A stretch of DNA of 33,894 bases from Minisyncoccota bacterium. GTDB lineage: Bacteria; Patescibacteriota; Microgenomatia; UBA1400; PJMF01. The stretch spans positions 1-33,894 of the forward strand of contig JAOUMD010000012.1 of the NCBI GenBank assembly GCA_029881675.1, written 5' to 3'. Positions 1 to 9,623 of the stretch are shown one piece after another. The stretch's first letter is position 1; each line of letters opens with the position of its first letter. The notes beneath the pieces are model-generated. The model had not been told where the DNA came from. It did no database searches and saw nothing but the letters and a program-made list of their open reading frames with translations. The position numbers and the translations under genes are program-made.

Positions 1-762
1 AACATTATCTTCTCCAGCTATAATGTCGGCGACAGGTTGACTATCTGCTACAGCAATAGTTAAGTTAGAAGTAAGTGATGGGGATGTACCTTGAACAAAA
101 ATAGTTAAGTTGTCAGTCTCATTGATAGTAGCATAGCCACTTCCATCAGCTTTACGAGCATTAGAAAGAGGAATAGCCCAACTACCTGAAGACTTAACAA
201 GAGAAGACATTTCTCCTACGCCTGGAAGAGTAACATACACAATAGCACCATTTTCAGGGCTACCAGATTTATTCAGGACATTTCCGTAAGCAGTTTTTGC
301 AGCAGAAGGAGCTCCTCCACGAGCAGCAGTCTTAACGGTAAATGGAGACCCATTATCATCATAAGAAGCATTAGAGCCTGTACCTAAAACATAATAGTAA
401 GCAGTACTAGGTTTTAAACCTCTTACAGTAATATGGTGTAATTTATAATCACCGACTGTTCCTGATAATTGATCTCTATCATCTCCTGTTTGGGACTTAA
501 TAGTCTTTGAATCAGTACCATACTTAATGTATCCAGGAGTAGCTGCAGAGGTGTAAAAAGAAACTGTAAACCCTGCATCAGTCACATTGGTTAATTTAAT
601 CTTACTAGGAGTTGTTTCAGGTGTTGCACGAGGTGCAAAAACTCCTGGACCTGTTCCTAAGAAAATAACTCCTACAATAAGACCAACCACAAGAACACCA
701 AGTCCTACCATTGTAGGAATTCTCTTTTTCATCAGTGCTTGTTTATCATTAATTGGTTGCAT
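1..762 (-). CDS. Membrane-anchored fibronectin type III-like surface protein (C-terminus beyond window edge)
   Basis: Manual translation of the minus strand from ATG at 762 is open to position 1: MQPINDKQALMKKRIPTMVGLGVLVVGLIVGVIFLG...TPSKIKLTNVTDAGFTVSFYTSAATPGYIKYGTDSKT...HHITVRGLKPSTAYYYVLGTGS...; N-terminal TM followed by an FN3-like pattern. Missing from the ORF track because it is truncated. Confidence 0.75.
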   Translation of the reverse strand, partial: MQPINDKQALMKKRIPTMVGLGVLVVGLIVGVIFLGTGPGVFAPRATPETTPSKIKLTNVTDAGFTVSFYTSAATPGYIKYGTDSKTIKSQTGDDRDQLSGTVGDYKLHHITVRGLKPSTAYYYVLGTGSNASYDDNGSPFTVKTAARGGAPSAAKTAYGNVLNKSGSPENGAIVYVTLPGVGEMSSLVKSSGSWAIPLSNARKADGSGYATINETDNLTIFVQGTSPSLTSNLTIAVADSQPVADIIAGEDNV

Positions 763-861
763 ATTAAAACCTAAAGGGCCAAAATTTACCCTCTACATAT
801 AAATCTAGAGAAAAAGTGGCTACTATGCAACGCGAAGATTTTACGAAACATGGCTTTTTTC

Positions 862-1401
862 TTAGTCTAAATAAAATCGACCATCATCGCCAAAACCTTC
901 TACTCCTCTCGGACGAGGTGAGGCTAACGGAGTAGGAGATGTTGTCGTATCTAAATCTTGTCCTTCTAAATCAAAAGTACCATTACCAGAGTCAATCTGA
1001 GATTCTAAATTTGATCTTGGAGCAATATTTTGAGTAGTTTTTTCTTGACGAGTGATTATTTGAATCTCCTCTTCTGAAATTTCATTTTGATTACTTTCAA
1101 TAGGAACTACCTGTTGAATACGACCATCTTTGCTTTTTATTATCTTATAAATTTGAAAAGAGGCTAATTCTTGATCAGAGTAATTTGAACTTTGTTCAAT
1201 ACGATTAATTAACTCTATATTAATTGTTGGACTAAGTGGCGTAGCTAACTCCAATAAATCAGGAGATATTCCACTTTTTCTTTGAGATTTAAATAAACTT
1301 CCACTAATCCAAATTAAAACAGTAACAAATGAAAAAATTAGCACATACAATGCTTGCTGTTTGATCTTTAGGTTTGATAGTTTCTTTTTTGCTGGCTTCA
1401 T
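862..1401 (-). CDS. Single-TM protein in the PilP-like position of a pilus assembly operon (hypothetical)
   Basis: 179 aa, one N-terminal TM, start overlaps the stop of the PilO-like gene (ATGA). The PilP-like assignment is positional only. Confidence 0.5.
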   Translation of the reverse strand: MKPAKKKLSNLKIKQQALYVLIFSFVTVLIWISGSLFKSQRKSGISPDLLELATPLSPTINIELINRIEQSSNYSDQELASFQIYKIIKSKDGRIQQVVPIESNQNEISEEEIQIITRQEKTTQNIAPRSNLESQIDSGNGTFDLEGQDLDTTTSPTPLASPRPRGVEGFGDDGRFYLD

Positions 1402-2015
1402 TTTGTTTTTTCTCCAAAATATGGAACACTTAAAGTAATTGTAGCTCTTAACTTCTTTTGTCCTCTTTCTTCGCTAGTAGAAAAAATAACTGTATCAGTA
1501 ACAAAACTTCTTCTATAATTTAGTAAATCTTCAACAAATTGACGAATCTGACTATATTCTCCGCTTAGAGATAAACTGATTGGAAAAGAATTCTTTTTTA
1601 ATTTAGAAAAAGGTGTTTCTAATCCTACTTCTCGAGGGATTTCTGACACCGATAAACTATCAATTAAGATATCTTGATCACTTGCGATCTTTTCAATAAC
1701 TTTAATTGAGTGAATAAAATCTGGTGTAGAAGGCAATGCTTGTTCTAAAAGATACAATCTATCTTGAACTTCTAGATAAGAAGTCTGTGCTGTAGATAAT
1801 GAAGCAATTTTTTGAGTTAACTTTTGATCCAATTCTTTTTTATCCTCAATTTCTTTAACAAGATCTGACATTGTAACTAAGGTAGGTCTAATAGCAAAAA
1901 CTGCAAAGAAAATAACAGCTCCAACACTTAAAAACAATTCTAATGAAACCTTTGCTACAGGCCGTTGGTAGAATTCATTTAGTGTTTTAGTGACTTGCTG
2001 TCTTTTTGTCGGCAT
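1398..2015 (-). CDS. PilO-like type IV pilus assembly protein
   Basis: 205 aa: N-terminal TM, coiled-coil, then ferredoxin-like pattern (PISLSLSGEYSQIRQFVEDLLNYRRSFVTDTVIFS) typical of PilO; follows a PilN-like gene. Confidence 0.7.
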   Translation of the reverse strand: MPTKRQQVTKTLNEFYQRPVAKVSLELFLSVGAVIFFAVFAIRPTLVTMSDLVKEIEDKKELDQKLTQKIASLSTAQTSYLEVQDRLYLLEQALPSTPDFIHSIKVIEKIASDQDILIDSLSVSEIPREVGLETPFSKLKKNSFPISLSLSGEYSQIRQFVEDLLNYRRSFVTDTVIFSTSEERGQKKLRATITLSVPYFGEKTK

Positions 2016-2016
2016 T

Positions 2017-2646
2017 TTATAAGTTATCTATTCCTTGTGATCTATCTAAAATATTTGTTTTTTCAGCTTCTCTTGCTGATTGTGTTACAACTTCTACTTT
2101 TCTAGTATTAGCCCTAATGACAAAGTTAAATCCTCCACCTTCATCAGTAGTATTTGACTCAATCTTATCTACAGAAACATTAGAAAAACGATCAGATAAC
2201 TGAATATTATTAATTATAGTATTTAGAGAGCTTTGTTTGATTGTCTTACCTGAGAAAGAAATTTGATCTGGTCTTAAAACTAATTCATTTAAAACAGTAT
2301 CTCTAGGGATAATTCTAGTTAATTCAGGGAAAACCTCTGTAATATTGACTTGTTGTTCTAGTAATGAGTATTCTTCAAGAACAGATTGAATTTGTCTAAC
2401 AGATTCTTCTAAGTCACCATAAGACTCAATCACTGTTTTCTTCTGACTAATAGCATCATTTAAATCTGTGACTTGTCTATCTAAACTAAATCTTGTTACA
2501 AAACTTAAAATGACAACTAACTCGGTAAAAATAACAATATAACGACCAATTGATAAAGCCCACTTCAAAATCTGACCAGCAGGAGTGGCAAAGAAAGGAT
2601 CTTTGGGGATTAAATTAATGTCAAAAGAGACAACCTTTTTTTTCAT
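2017..2646 (-). CDS. PilN-like type IV pilus assembly protein
   Basis: 209 aa: FDINLIPKDPF start, TM, coiled-coil, 'ITEVFPELTRIIPRDTVLNELVL...FSGKTIKQSSLNTIINNIQ' as in PilN. Confidence 0.75.
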   Translation of the reverse strand: MKKKVVSFDINLIPKDPFFATPAGQILKWALSIGRYIVIFTELVVILSFVTRFSLDRQVTDLNDAISQKKTVIESYGDLEESVRQIQSVLEEYSLLEQQVNITEVFPELTRIIPRDTVLNELVLRPDQISFSGKTIKQSSLNTIINNIQLSDRFSNVSVDKIESNTTDEGGGFNFVIRANTRKVEVVTQSAREAEKTNILDRSQGIDNL

Positions 2647-2675
2647 AGGACAGAGTTATAAACTCATTCTACAAG

Positions 2676-4358
2676 TTAAAGCTCCTCACCCTCAACACCA
2701 GTTTCTAGTAGGACTTCTTCTGACTTGGCTAGGATCTTTCTCCATGGACCAAAATTATTTAATAAATCTACGACAATTTTTAATTCTCTTATCTCAAATA
2801 GTGCTGCAAAGTAAAGATAGACAACCATACCAATTGTTCCTGTTGTAATAGATAAGGCAATTAATTCTATTGTTTTTGCAGTATTAAAAACAAGTTCATC
2901 CAAGACTCTAAAAGGAAGATAAAGTGATACGGCCATAAAGAAAGCTGAAACTAACATTTTTATTTGCGGGACCCACAAAGCCTTTTGTAATAAGCCACCT
3001 ACTTTTCTATGTAAGAAAATTAATAAGAAAACCAATTCAGCAAAGGCTGTAATAATAGTAGCAAATGCTAAGCCCATTACTCCCCAGCCAGTGTGAAATA
3101 CAAAATAGTAACTCAAACAAAAGTAGATGATCAAATCGATACTAGATATTAACAAAGGTGTCTTTGTGTCCTTAAGAGCATAAAATGCTCTATTTAATAA
3201 ATGTGATAAAGCTTGAGCTGTGATAGAAATAGCTAAAACTGCTACTAACTTACCCAATAGGACAGTTGAAGTCCAAGGAAAACTTCTAGTACCAAATACC
3301 AATCGAACTGCTGGAATTCTTAAAATTAACAATAAAACAGTGGCTGGAAATGTTAAAAAAGAAATTTGATTGAGAGATTGCAATACTAACCCAACAAACT
3401 TGCCCCTCTCACTTTCTCCTGATTTTTCTGAAAGAAATGGTAAGGAAGCTTGTCCGATAGGAACTCCAAATAATCTAATCGGAACAGTCATTAGTGTCAG
3501 TGCATAGAACATTGATAAATAACTAAGTGATCCTAATGAAGTAGTAAAGAAACCAAGAGCCAACTTTCTGACCTCACTAGCTCCAATAGCAAAGACTCTA
3601 GGTGGCATTATCTTGAAAAATTGTTTAATTCCAGGATATTTAAAATTCAATGAGAAACTATATTTAAAACCAAGCTTGTACACCAAAGGAATTTGAATAG
3701 CTAAATGTAAAAATGATCCTATTACTACACCAACTCCAGCAGAATAAATACCAAGTTGTGAAGAAAATAATAAAACTCCTAAAATAATTCCAAGATTATA
3801 AAAAATTGGAGAAAGTGCTGGGATAATAAAACGCTGAAAAGACTGCAATATACCAGTCATAAAATTGGAAATAGCAAAGAAAAACTGGGCTAATAACATC
3901 AGCCTTGTTAAATTAACCACTATATCTATTTGTTCTGGCTTTATCTCTGCTCCAGTTCTAAAAACTGTAATTTCTCTGGCAAATATAAAAACAATTACAC
4001 CTACAACAATAAAAGACAAAAGCAAAATATTCATCATGATAGAACTCATATGAAATGCTTTTTGATAACTTTGTTTCTTTGAGCTAGTAAAGATAGGAAT
4101 AAAAGCAGCAGAAAGTGCTCCGAGAATAATAAGCTGGAACATCATATCTGGAATTTGAAAAGCTAACCAGAATGCTTCCAAAGCAGACTCAGAATTTTCA
4201 ATAAAGAAATGATTTAAAATACGCTTAATTAAAAGACCGGCTACAGCAGATAATGAGCTTGCTGCGGTCATAATTGTGGCAGCAGATAGTATAGATGTCT
4301 GCTGTTTTTCTAACCACAATGTACTAGGGTTTAAAAATTTAGGAAGCTTAAAAGTCAT
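2676..4358 (-). CDS. murJ: Lipid II flippase MurJ (MviN family)
   Basis: Polytopic; SALSAAFIPIF..., SGILQS-like, PIGQASLPFLSE motifs. Start reassigned from 4412 to ATG at 4358 (MTFKLPKFLNPS), 6 nt after TATAAT. Confidence 0.9.
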   Translation of the reverse strand: MTFKLPKFLNPSTLWLEKQQTSILSAATIMTAASSLSAVAGLLIKRILNHFFIENSESALEAFWLAFQIPDMMFQLIILGALSAAFIPIFTSSKKQSYQKAFHMSSIMMNILLLSFIVVGVIVFIFAREITVFRTGAEIKPEQIDIVVNLTRLMLLAQFFFAISNFMTGILQSFQRFIIPALSPIFYNLGIILGVLLFSSQLGIYSAGVGVVIGSFLHLAIQIPLVYKLGFKYSFSLNFKYPGIKQFFKIMPPRVFAIGASEVRKLALGFFTTSLGSLSYLSMFYALTLMTVPIRLFGVPIGQASLPFLSEKSGESERGKFVGLVLQSLNQISFLTFPATVLLLILRIPAVRLVFGTRSFPWTSTVLLGKLVAVLAISITAQALSHLLNRAFYALKDTKTPLLISSIDLIIYFCLSYYFVFHTGWGVMGLAFATIITAFAELVFLLIFLHRKVGGLLQKALWVPQIKMLVSAFFMAVSLYLPFRVLDELVFNTAKTIELIALSITTGTIGMVVYLYFAALFEIRELKIVVDLLNNFGPWRKILAKSEEVLLETGVEGEEL

Positions 4359-4364
4359 ATTACA

Positions 4365-4370
4365 ATTATA
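4365..4370 (-). promoter_or_regulatory. Predicted -10 (TATAAT) of murJ, 6 nt before ATG
   Basis: Minus-strand TATAAT-TGTAAT-ATG. Confidence 0.55.
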
Positions 4371-4382
4371 TAGTCCAAGAGA

Positions 4383-4388
4383 TATAAT
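4383..4388 (+). promoter_or_regulatory. Predicted -10 (TATAAT) of the giant secreted protein gene, 7 nt before GTG
   Basis: TATAAT-ACGAAGA-GTG. Confidence 0.55.
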
Positions 4389-4395
4389 ACGAAGA

Positions 4396-7300
4396 GTGAA
4401 AAGGCTTAACAAACTGTTACTAGCTCTATTTGTGTTTACTGCTGGTCCTTTTTTATTTCCTCAATCAATCCAAGCAATCGAAGTAAACTGTTCCAATTCT
4501 GGGACAATCAATGTTGAAGAATATGTCGCCCCACGTTGTGGCGGTGGTGATTGCCCTGTTGTGGGTGCTTCATCTATTGGCGAAGGATTTGCCTATATTG
4601 GTAACGTAACTAACTATGTTGAATGGGTTAGTGATTCAAAATTCAAACAACACTCTAATGATGTTCATTTCCTTTATACAGTAGAAGGTAATGTCATTAA
4701 ATTTTTAAGAGACACAATCTGGGGAGGTGGCCCAGCTAATGGATTTTTTGCTTGTGATGGGACTAGCCAAGAAGCATTTTATCAAGTCTATGACGCAAAC
4801 AATAACTGGGGTCGTGGGATTCTGGCAACCTCAATGAGTTGTGGACAAATCTATGAGAGCTCAGGACATATTGAATCTTATGCAAAGGATCCCAGCATGG
4901 AAACAAATATGAACGAAGGCCCTTTTAACTCATGTAATGTCCAAGGTCAAACAGGAATTGTCACACCCGGTGCACAGCAACTTATTTTTGAAGGACCTGC
5001 TATTTGCAATTCTTTAAACCCAATAGATGTAATTATCACTACTAATTTAGGAGGGGCTGGAGCAGGTGAAGTCTATGTTTACTGTAAAGGTTATGGACTT
5101 TGTGCTTGGTATCAATCTATAGATTTTGATGTTGATTCTCCAGCAGATTGGGATGAGACTACCGATGTTTGTGCGCTTGATGCGAGCTCTTCTATTGATA
5201 GAGATCCATATTTTGTCGAACCAATAAATGGTATGTATGACTTTGAACTTAATAACTATAAAGATCCAGGGAATTTAATCTTTGATAAAGTCTATGAAGA
5301 TTTAGTAGCTCAAGGGTATCAGGCATATTGTAGTATTCCAGATCTTAAATATATTGCTTCATCTAACACTAATGAAATAATGCTTGAGGATATTATCGGA
5401 ATTGCACCAAACGATGTAGGAGGTCCTGCAGAATCAAAACCTGGGAATAGAGTAACTGTCTCAATTGAAGACTATAAACAATTCTTTAGTTACATTGACT
5501 CACAAACACCACTTTGGAGAAAAGATGGTATTTTTGTTTTAAAAGATAAAGACTCATTAGAAAATTTCTGGAGTAATAAAAATACTACACCAAGAGAGGG
5601 ACTTAGAAATGCTGAGTTTTCACCAGCCTTTAGTCTTCTTACCCCAAAAGAACAATGTGTAGAAAAAAAGAAAATCCTTAAAGCAGTTGATAAAAAATGT
5701 AGAACCTTAGAAAACTCAGAGACATGTGCTCTGAATATTTCTTATTCTCCTGGTAGCCAAGCGTACTGGGATTTACATAGATCAATAGAACAAAATGGTT
5801 TTGAATGTGATTTAATGAACCAGCCTGATGAGAATTTAAGTCCTTCCCAAGTATCCATAAAACATAACTTACTTGATATGCCTTTTGTGTTACCCACTTC
5901 GTATCGCTATGCTTTTGTTGTCTATTCTGCTGAACTAAGAGAACCTCGTATTGTAGATTCTCAAAGTGCTATCTGGAGTGAAACCACAAGAAAACCTGGT
6001 TTTGACTTCTTAAGATACACTGATAAAGAAGGTAAAACATTAACTGAGCCTAATGCGAAACCTAGAAATGAAGTAAGAATCCTAGCTTTCTTAGTTCCTG
6101 ATTTTACTACTAATCAAGATGATTTTGAATTTACATACACTCCTCCACCAGAAATAAAATATCCTACTCTAAGTTCAACTGGAGGAACGCCTAGACTACA
6201 TCAGCCAACTTATGCAAAACCTGATCTTAATTTCAAAGATTCAGTAAAAATAGCCAGAAATGCAATCCAAAAACTTGAAGTTCAAGATGCTTATCTTGCA
6301 AAGTGGCGAGCAATAAAAGAAGGGAACCCTATCCTTGATCCATTTAAAAATGATGGAGTGACTTGGTTTACTCCTTTTGAAGGAGAGCCTGATCCCGATA
6401 GTGAAGAAGATAAATTAATTGAATGCCTATATTGGCATGGCCAACCCACTATTGGTGCATATAGTTGTGTGGCTCCAATGGAAAAAGCTCTCACTACTTT
6501 TGTAAATAGAAGAATTGAAAATCCTGCTGATTGCAATGAAGAAATTATTAAGTGGGAAGAAAATAGAACAATATATTCAGATGCAGGAATCACTAGAGCT
6601 GATGCTGGACTTTTCCATCTTTATAATGGATCTGCTGGAGACTTTCTATCTGGCAATGTTCACATCCCAGAAGGAGACACTTCAGTCCATATGCTAGATA
6701 ACGGGCTATATCCAAATGATGTAGCAAATATCATAGATAACACTGATGATGATAGTGCTGAGCCAATTACTGACTTGAAGAAAAAAGTTTTCTCATTTAG
6801 ATTCCTTTCACATTATTCATTCTCATCATTCTATGACGGAAACGACCCTCTTTATGGTGGTGAAGAACATCAAAAAAGCCAAGATACACAAGCAGTAATT
6901 CACGGATATCTTGTATATCCAGTAGGATATGAGTTAAAAGGAGCTGAAGAAACTTTCCTTCGTGAATTCTTAACTACAGAGCAAATTAAACAATTTGAAG
7001 ATGAATGGGACTCAGATATTGCAGGTGATGATGTTAGAGATCCTTGGTTCAAAATGGAAAATGTTGATATTGAACTATCTGCAAATACAGCCACACATCC
7101 AGAAAAATTCTTATATAAAACAGATAGTGATTGTAGAAGTTCATATAATTCATATGTAGCTAGCGATCCTGACCCACTACAAAGCTATGATGACTTTAAA
7201 TTATCCTCATGTAGAAAATCTCCTGAGGCCTCTATCAAAATATTTTCCAAAAAAGATCTAGAACCAAGAATATTAGGTGCTAAATTTGGTCTAGTTACAA

Positions 7301-8175
7301 TTAAGTTTCAGCAGGCTTTAAGAGAAATTGGTTCTCCAACATGGGACTACATCACCTCATGTCTAGAGAGTGATACTCCTACTGAAGATTTCTTAACTGG
7401 AAGATGTAGTGGAGTTGTTGAAAGAGATGGTATGCAAGATAATGAAGAAGATCCTGATACAGATTATATGAATACAGAATTAATTGTAGATGTAACTACT
7501 GACTGTAGTGGTGTTCGTAGATTTGATGGAAGTGTTGGAGCATATGAGCTTCAATTATCAGAATTTTCTTGTACTATTGACGACTCTATTACAGGATCAT
7601 CAGATAATGCTGTAGAGTATATTGATGATATCCATGGTATAGATGAGTGGACAAATGGTTCTGACAGAATTACTTGTGGTAAAGATTTATATGAAATGGT
7701 AGGTTGTACATTCCAAAGTGGAGGAAGACCAACCCTCATTTCTCATGAAGTAGATAGTTCTGGAAAATTTGAAGAAGGCACTGGGACAACAGCTTGTGAG
7801 TATGTACAGGATAGAGCAGCAGAGCAGAATGTCAGCCCAAGGCTTGCTCTTTCTATCTGGATTGAAGAAACTGGAGCAAGTGCATATACTTCAGAATCAG
7901 GAGGACCAGACTTTGGAGTTTTAAGTCAAAAAACATCTCGCCAAAGCGGAACTATTGAAGATCAGCTAAGACTATTCTTAGGAACAATTAATAGTAATCG
8001 TAACATTGCCTATCCAAGATTCTTACTACAATATTCAGGAGAACTACTATATGCTAGTGATGATCCAGACCAAAACTGGAGAGATTGGCAAGTAGGAGAT
8101 CCTGTCTTATTTTGTAGAAACAGAGCATTTGCCGGAAGACTAAAACATACTTACGAACAACTGGGAAGATTTTAA
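4396..8175 (+). CDS. Giant Cys-rich secreted protein with C-terminal lysozyme/SLT-like domain
   Basis: Signal peptide from GTG at 4396 (VKRLNKLLLALFVFTAGPFLFPQSIQAIEVNC); many Cys; C-term 'ACEYVQDRAAEQNVSPRLALSIWIEETGASAYTSESGGPDFGVLSQ' resembles a lytic transglycosylase core. ORF-track start at 4276 overlaps murJ and lies upstream of the promoter. Confidence 0.75.
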   Translation: MKRLNKLLLALFVFTAGPFLFPQSIQAIEVNCSNSGTINVEEYVAPRCGGGDCPVVGASSIGEGFAYIGNVTNYVEWVSDSKFKQHSNDVHFLYTVEGNVIKFLRDTIWGGGPANGFFACDGTSQEAFYQVYDANNNWGRGILATSMSCGQIYESSGHIESYAKDPSMETNMNEGPFNSCNVQGQTGIVTPGAQQLIFEGPAICNSLNPIDVIITTNLGGAGAGEVYVYCKGYGLCAWYQSIDFDVDSPADWDETTDVCALDASSSIDRDPYFVEPINGMYDFELNNYKDPGNLIFDKVYEDLVAQGYQAYCSIPDLKYIASSNTNEIMLEDIIGIAPNDVGGPAESKPGNRVTVSIEDYKQFFSYIDSQTPLWRKDGIFVLKDKDSLENFWSNKNTTPREGLRNAEFSPAFSLLTPKEQCVEKKKILKAVDKKCRTLENSETCALNISYSPGSQAYWDLHRSIEQNGFECDLMNQPDENLSPSQVSIKHNLLDMPFVLPTSYRYAFVVYSAELREPRIVDSQSAIWSETTRKPGFDFLRYTDKEGKTLTEPNAKPRNEVRILAFLVPDFTTNQDDFEFTYTPPPEIKYPTLSSTGGTPRLHQPTYAKPDLNFKDSVKIARNAIQKLEVQDAYLAKWRAIKEGNPILDPFKNDGVTWFTPFEGEPDPDSEEDKLIECLYWHGQPTIGAYSCVAPMEKALTTFVNRRIENPADCNEEIIKWEENRTIYSDAGITRADAGLFHLYNGSAGDFLSGNVHIPEGDTSVHMLDNGLYPNDVANIIDNTDDDSAEPITDLKKKVFSFRFLSHYSFSSFYDGNDPLYGGEEHQKSQDTQAVIHGYLVYPVGYELKGAEETFLREFLTTEQIKQFEDEWDSDIAGDDVRDPWFKMENVDIELSANTATHPEKFLYKTDSDCRSSYNSYVASDPDPLQSYDDFKLSSCRKSPEASIKIFSKKDLEPRILGAKFGLVTIKFQQALREIGSPTWDYITSCLESDTPTEDFLTGRCSGVVERDGMQDNEEDPDTDYMNTELIVDVTTDCSGVRRFDGSVGAYELQLSEFSCTIDDSITGSSDNAVEYIDDIHGIDEWTNGSDRITCGKDLYEMVGCTFQSGGRPTLISHEVDSSGKFEEGTGTTACEYVQDRAAEQNVSPRLALSIWIEETGASAYTSESGGPDFGVLSQKTSRQSGTIEDQLRLFLGTINSNRNIAYPRFLLQYSGELLYASDDPDQNWRDWQVGDPVLFCRNRAFAGRLKHTYEQLGRF

Positions 8176-9161
8176 ATCCTTCTTCCTAAGTTATCAGGAA
8201 GGTAATCTTTATCTCTCATTGGATTCTGTTCTTGTGAATTGTCTTTATGAACCTTCTTAGACTTATTTTTCTTTTTCTTAGGTAATAGTCTCTTCTCCAT
8301 TTGAGAATTCAGATCAAACTCATTTTTCTTTATCTTTGCTTTTTCTAAAGCCAACTCAAAAGAAGTCTTTTTTTCTTGTTGAATATCTATTTTCTTTGAA
8401 GATAATTGTGGATTAGATTGAGCTACTTTTTTAGGATGAATTCTCCTTGCTCCAGCTCTCAATAATTTAGCAACGCTCTCAAAGGTATCTGCAGATGCGG
8501 TAAAAGAAGAAAGATTATTTGTTGCATTCTCTATTGCATAAAGTAAATTTGTTGCAGCCACATTATTTAGTTCTAAGCCTAGCTTTTCAATCAGACTCAA
8601 AGTTGTTTCACTCCAGCATGATTTACCAGAAATATCTAATTTAATATCACCAATCTCTGGCTCAAAATTATGTACAGTTACTACGGTAGCATTATCATAT
8701 ACCTCGCTATAGTTAGAATAAAGATGGTCTAATGATTGATATTGATGAACTCCAAAAAGAAAAATAACATCTGCTTGAGCTCCAACGTAATCAAAACTAA
8801 CAGATTTTGTATCTAAAGGGCTATAACCTTTTTTAGGTTTTACAACTAAGTAAAACTTACCTTTTGTTTCATCAATATGGTAGCTAACCTTATCTACAGA
8901 TGCTTCATCATAGTCAAAACTGACAGATAAATCTTTGTTACCTAACTTCTGCTTTATTTCATCTTGACCTTGTAAATTAGCAAATGAGAACTCCTCAGGA
9001 GAACAGATATTAACTTCTGTCTTTAAATCTTTGAGGGATTGATAAAATGAAATTGCACTCGCAGTCTGATCTATATTTGCATTGGGACCTAAAATAACCA
9101 AAGCTGTGTGAGCTTGATCTAAAACAACCTTTAACTGTGAGAGTGATATTTCATTTAACAT
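8172..9161 (-). CDS. DHH-phosphoesterase-superfamily-like protein with degenerate motifs (NrnA-like fold, inferred)
   Basis: N-term 'ALVILGPNANIDQTASAISFYQSLKDL' aligns by eye with 'HxxPDxDAIGSALAL'; 'VVTVHNFEPEIGDI' sits where the DHH motif is expected. Basic tail. Confidence 0.6.
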   Translation of the reverse strand: MLNEISLSQLKVVLDQAHTALVILGPNANIDQTASAISFYQSLKDLKTEVNICSPEEFSFANLQGQDEIKQKLGNKDLSVSFDYDEASVDKVSYHIDETKGKFYLVVKPKKGYSPLDTKSVSFDYVGAQADVIFLFGVHQYQSLDHLYSNYSEVYDNATVVTVHNFEPEIGDIKLDISGKSCWSETTLSLIEKLGLELNNVAATNLLYAIENATNNLSSFTASADTFESVAKLLRAGARRIHPKKVAQSNPQLSSKKIDIQQEKKTSFELALEKAKIKKNEFDLNSQMEKRLLPKKKKNKSKKVHKDNSQEQNPMRDKDYLPDNLGRRI

Positions 9162-9162
9162 A

Positions 9163-9615
9163 TTACTTTATATATAACCTATCTTTAATATGTCTGTCTA
9201 TATCTTTTTTTATTGCTTTACTTTTTAGGATAGCTCTTTTCTCAAATTCTTTCTTTCCTCTACCAAGACCGACATTTAATTTAATCTTATTTCTAACTAT
9301 CTCAAAACTCAATGGAACAAGTGACCAACCTTTTTTTTCTGTATAGCCAATCATCTCTACGATCTCTTTTTTCTTAAGCAAAAGCTTACGAGTCCTCTTT
9401 GGATCGTAATCGGTATTATCTGCAAACTTATATGGAGTTATTTGAGCATTAAGTAAAAAGACTTCTCCTCCTACCACTTTGACATAACTACCAGCCAAAC
9501 TCCCCGACTTATTTCTTAAACTCTTTACCTCTGCTCCACTAAGAGAGATACCAGCTTGAAAGGTTTTTTGAATTTGATAATCGTGATTAGCTTTTTTATT
9601 AATGAGAAGTTTCAT
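9163..9615 (-). CDS. smpB: SsrA-binding protein SmpB
   Basis: NKKANHDYQIQKTFQAGISLSGAEVKSLRNKSGSLAGSYV...YDPKRTRKLLLKKKEI...KGWSLVPL: full SmpB signature. Confidence 0.97.
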   Translation of the reverse strand: MKLLINKKANHDYQIQKTFQAGISLSGAEVKSLRNKSGSLAGSYVKVVGGEVFLLNAQITPYKFADNTDYDPKRTRKLLLKKKEIVEMIGYTEKKGWSLVPLSFEIVRNKIKLNVGLGRGKKEFEKRAILKSKAIKKDIDRHIKDRLYIK

Positions 9616-9623
9616 GACCTGTA

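Noticed and set aside
587-802. + strand 71-aa ORF
   Set aside because: Antisense to the FN3-like partial CDS, which has coherent TM and domain sequence; shadow ORF.
6291-7739. Several 60-100 aa ORFs inside the giant secreted gene (both strands)
   Set aside because: Low-complexity shadow ORFs without start signals or recognisable sequence.
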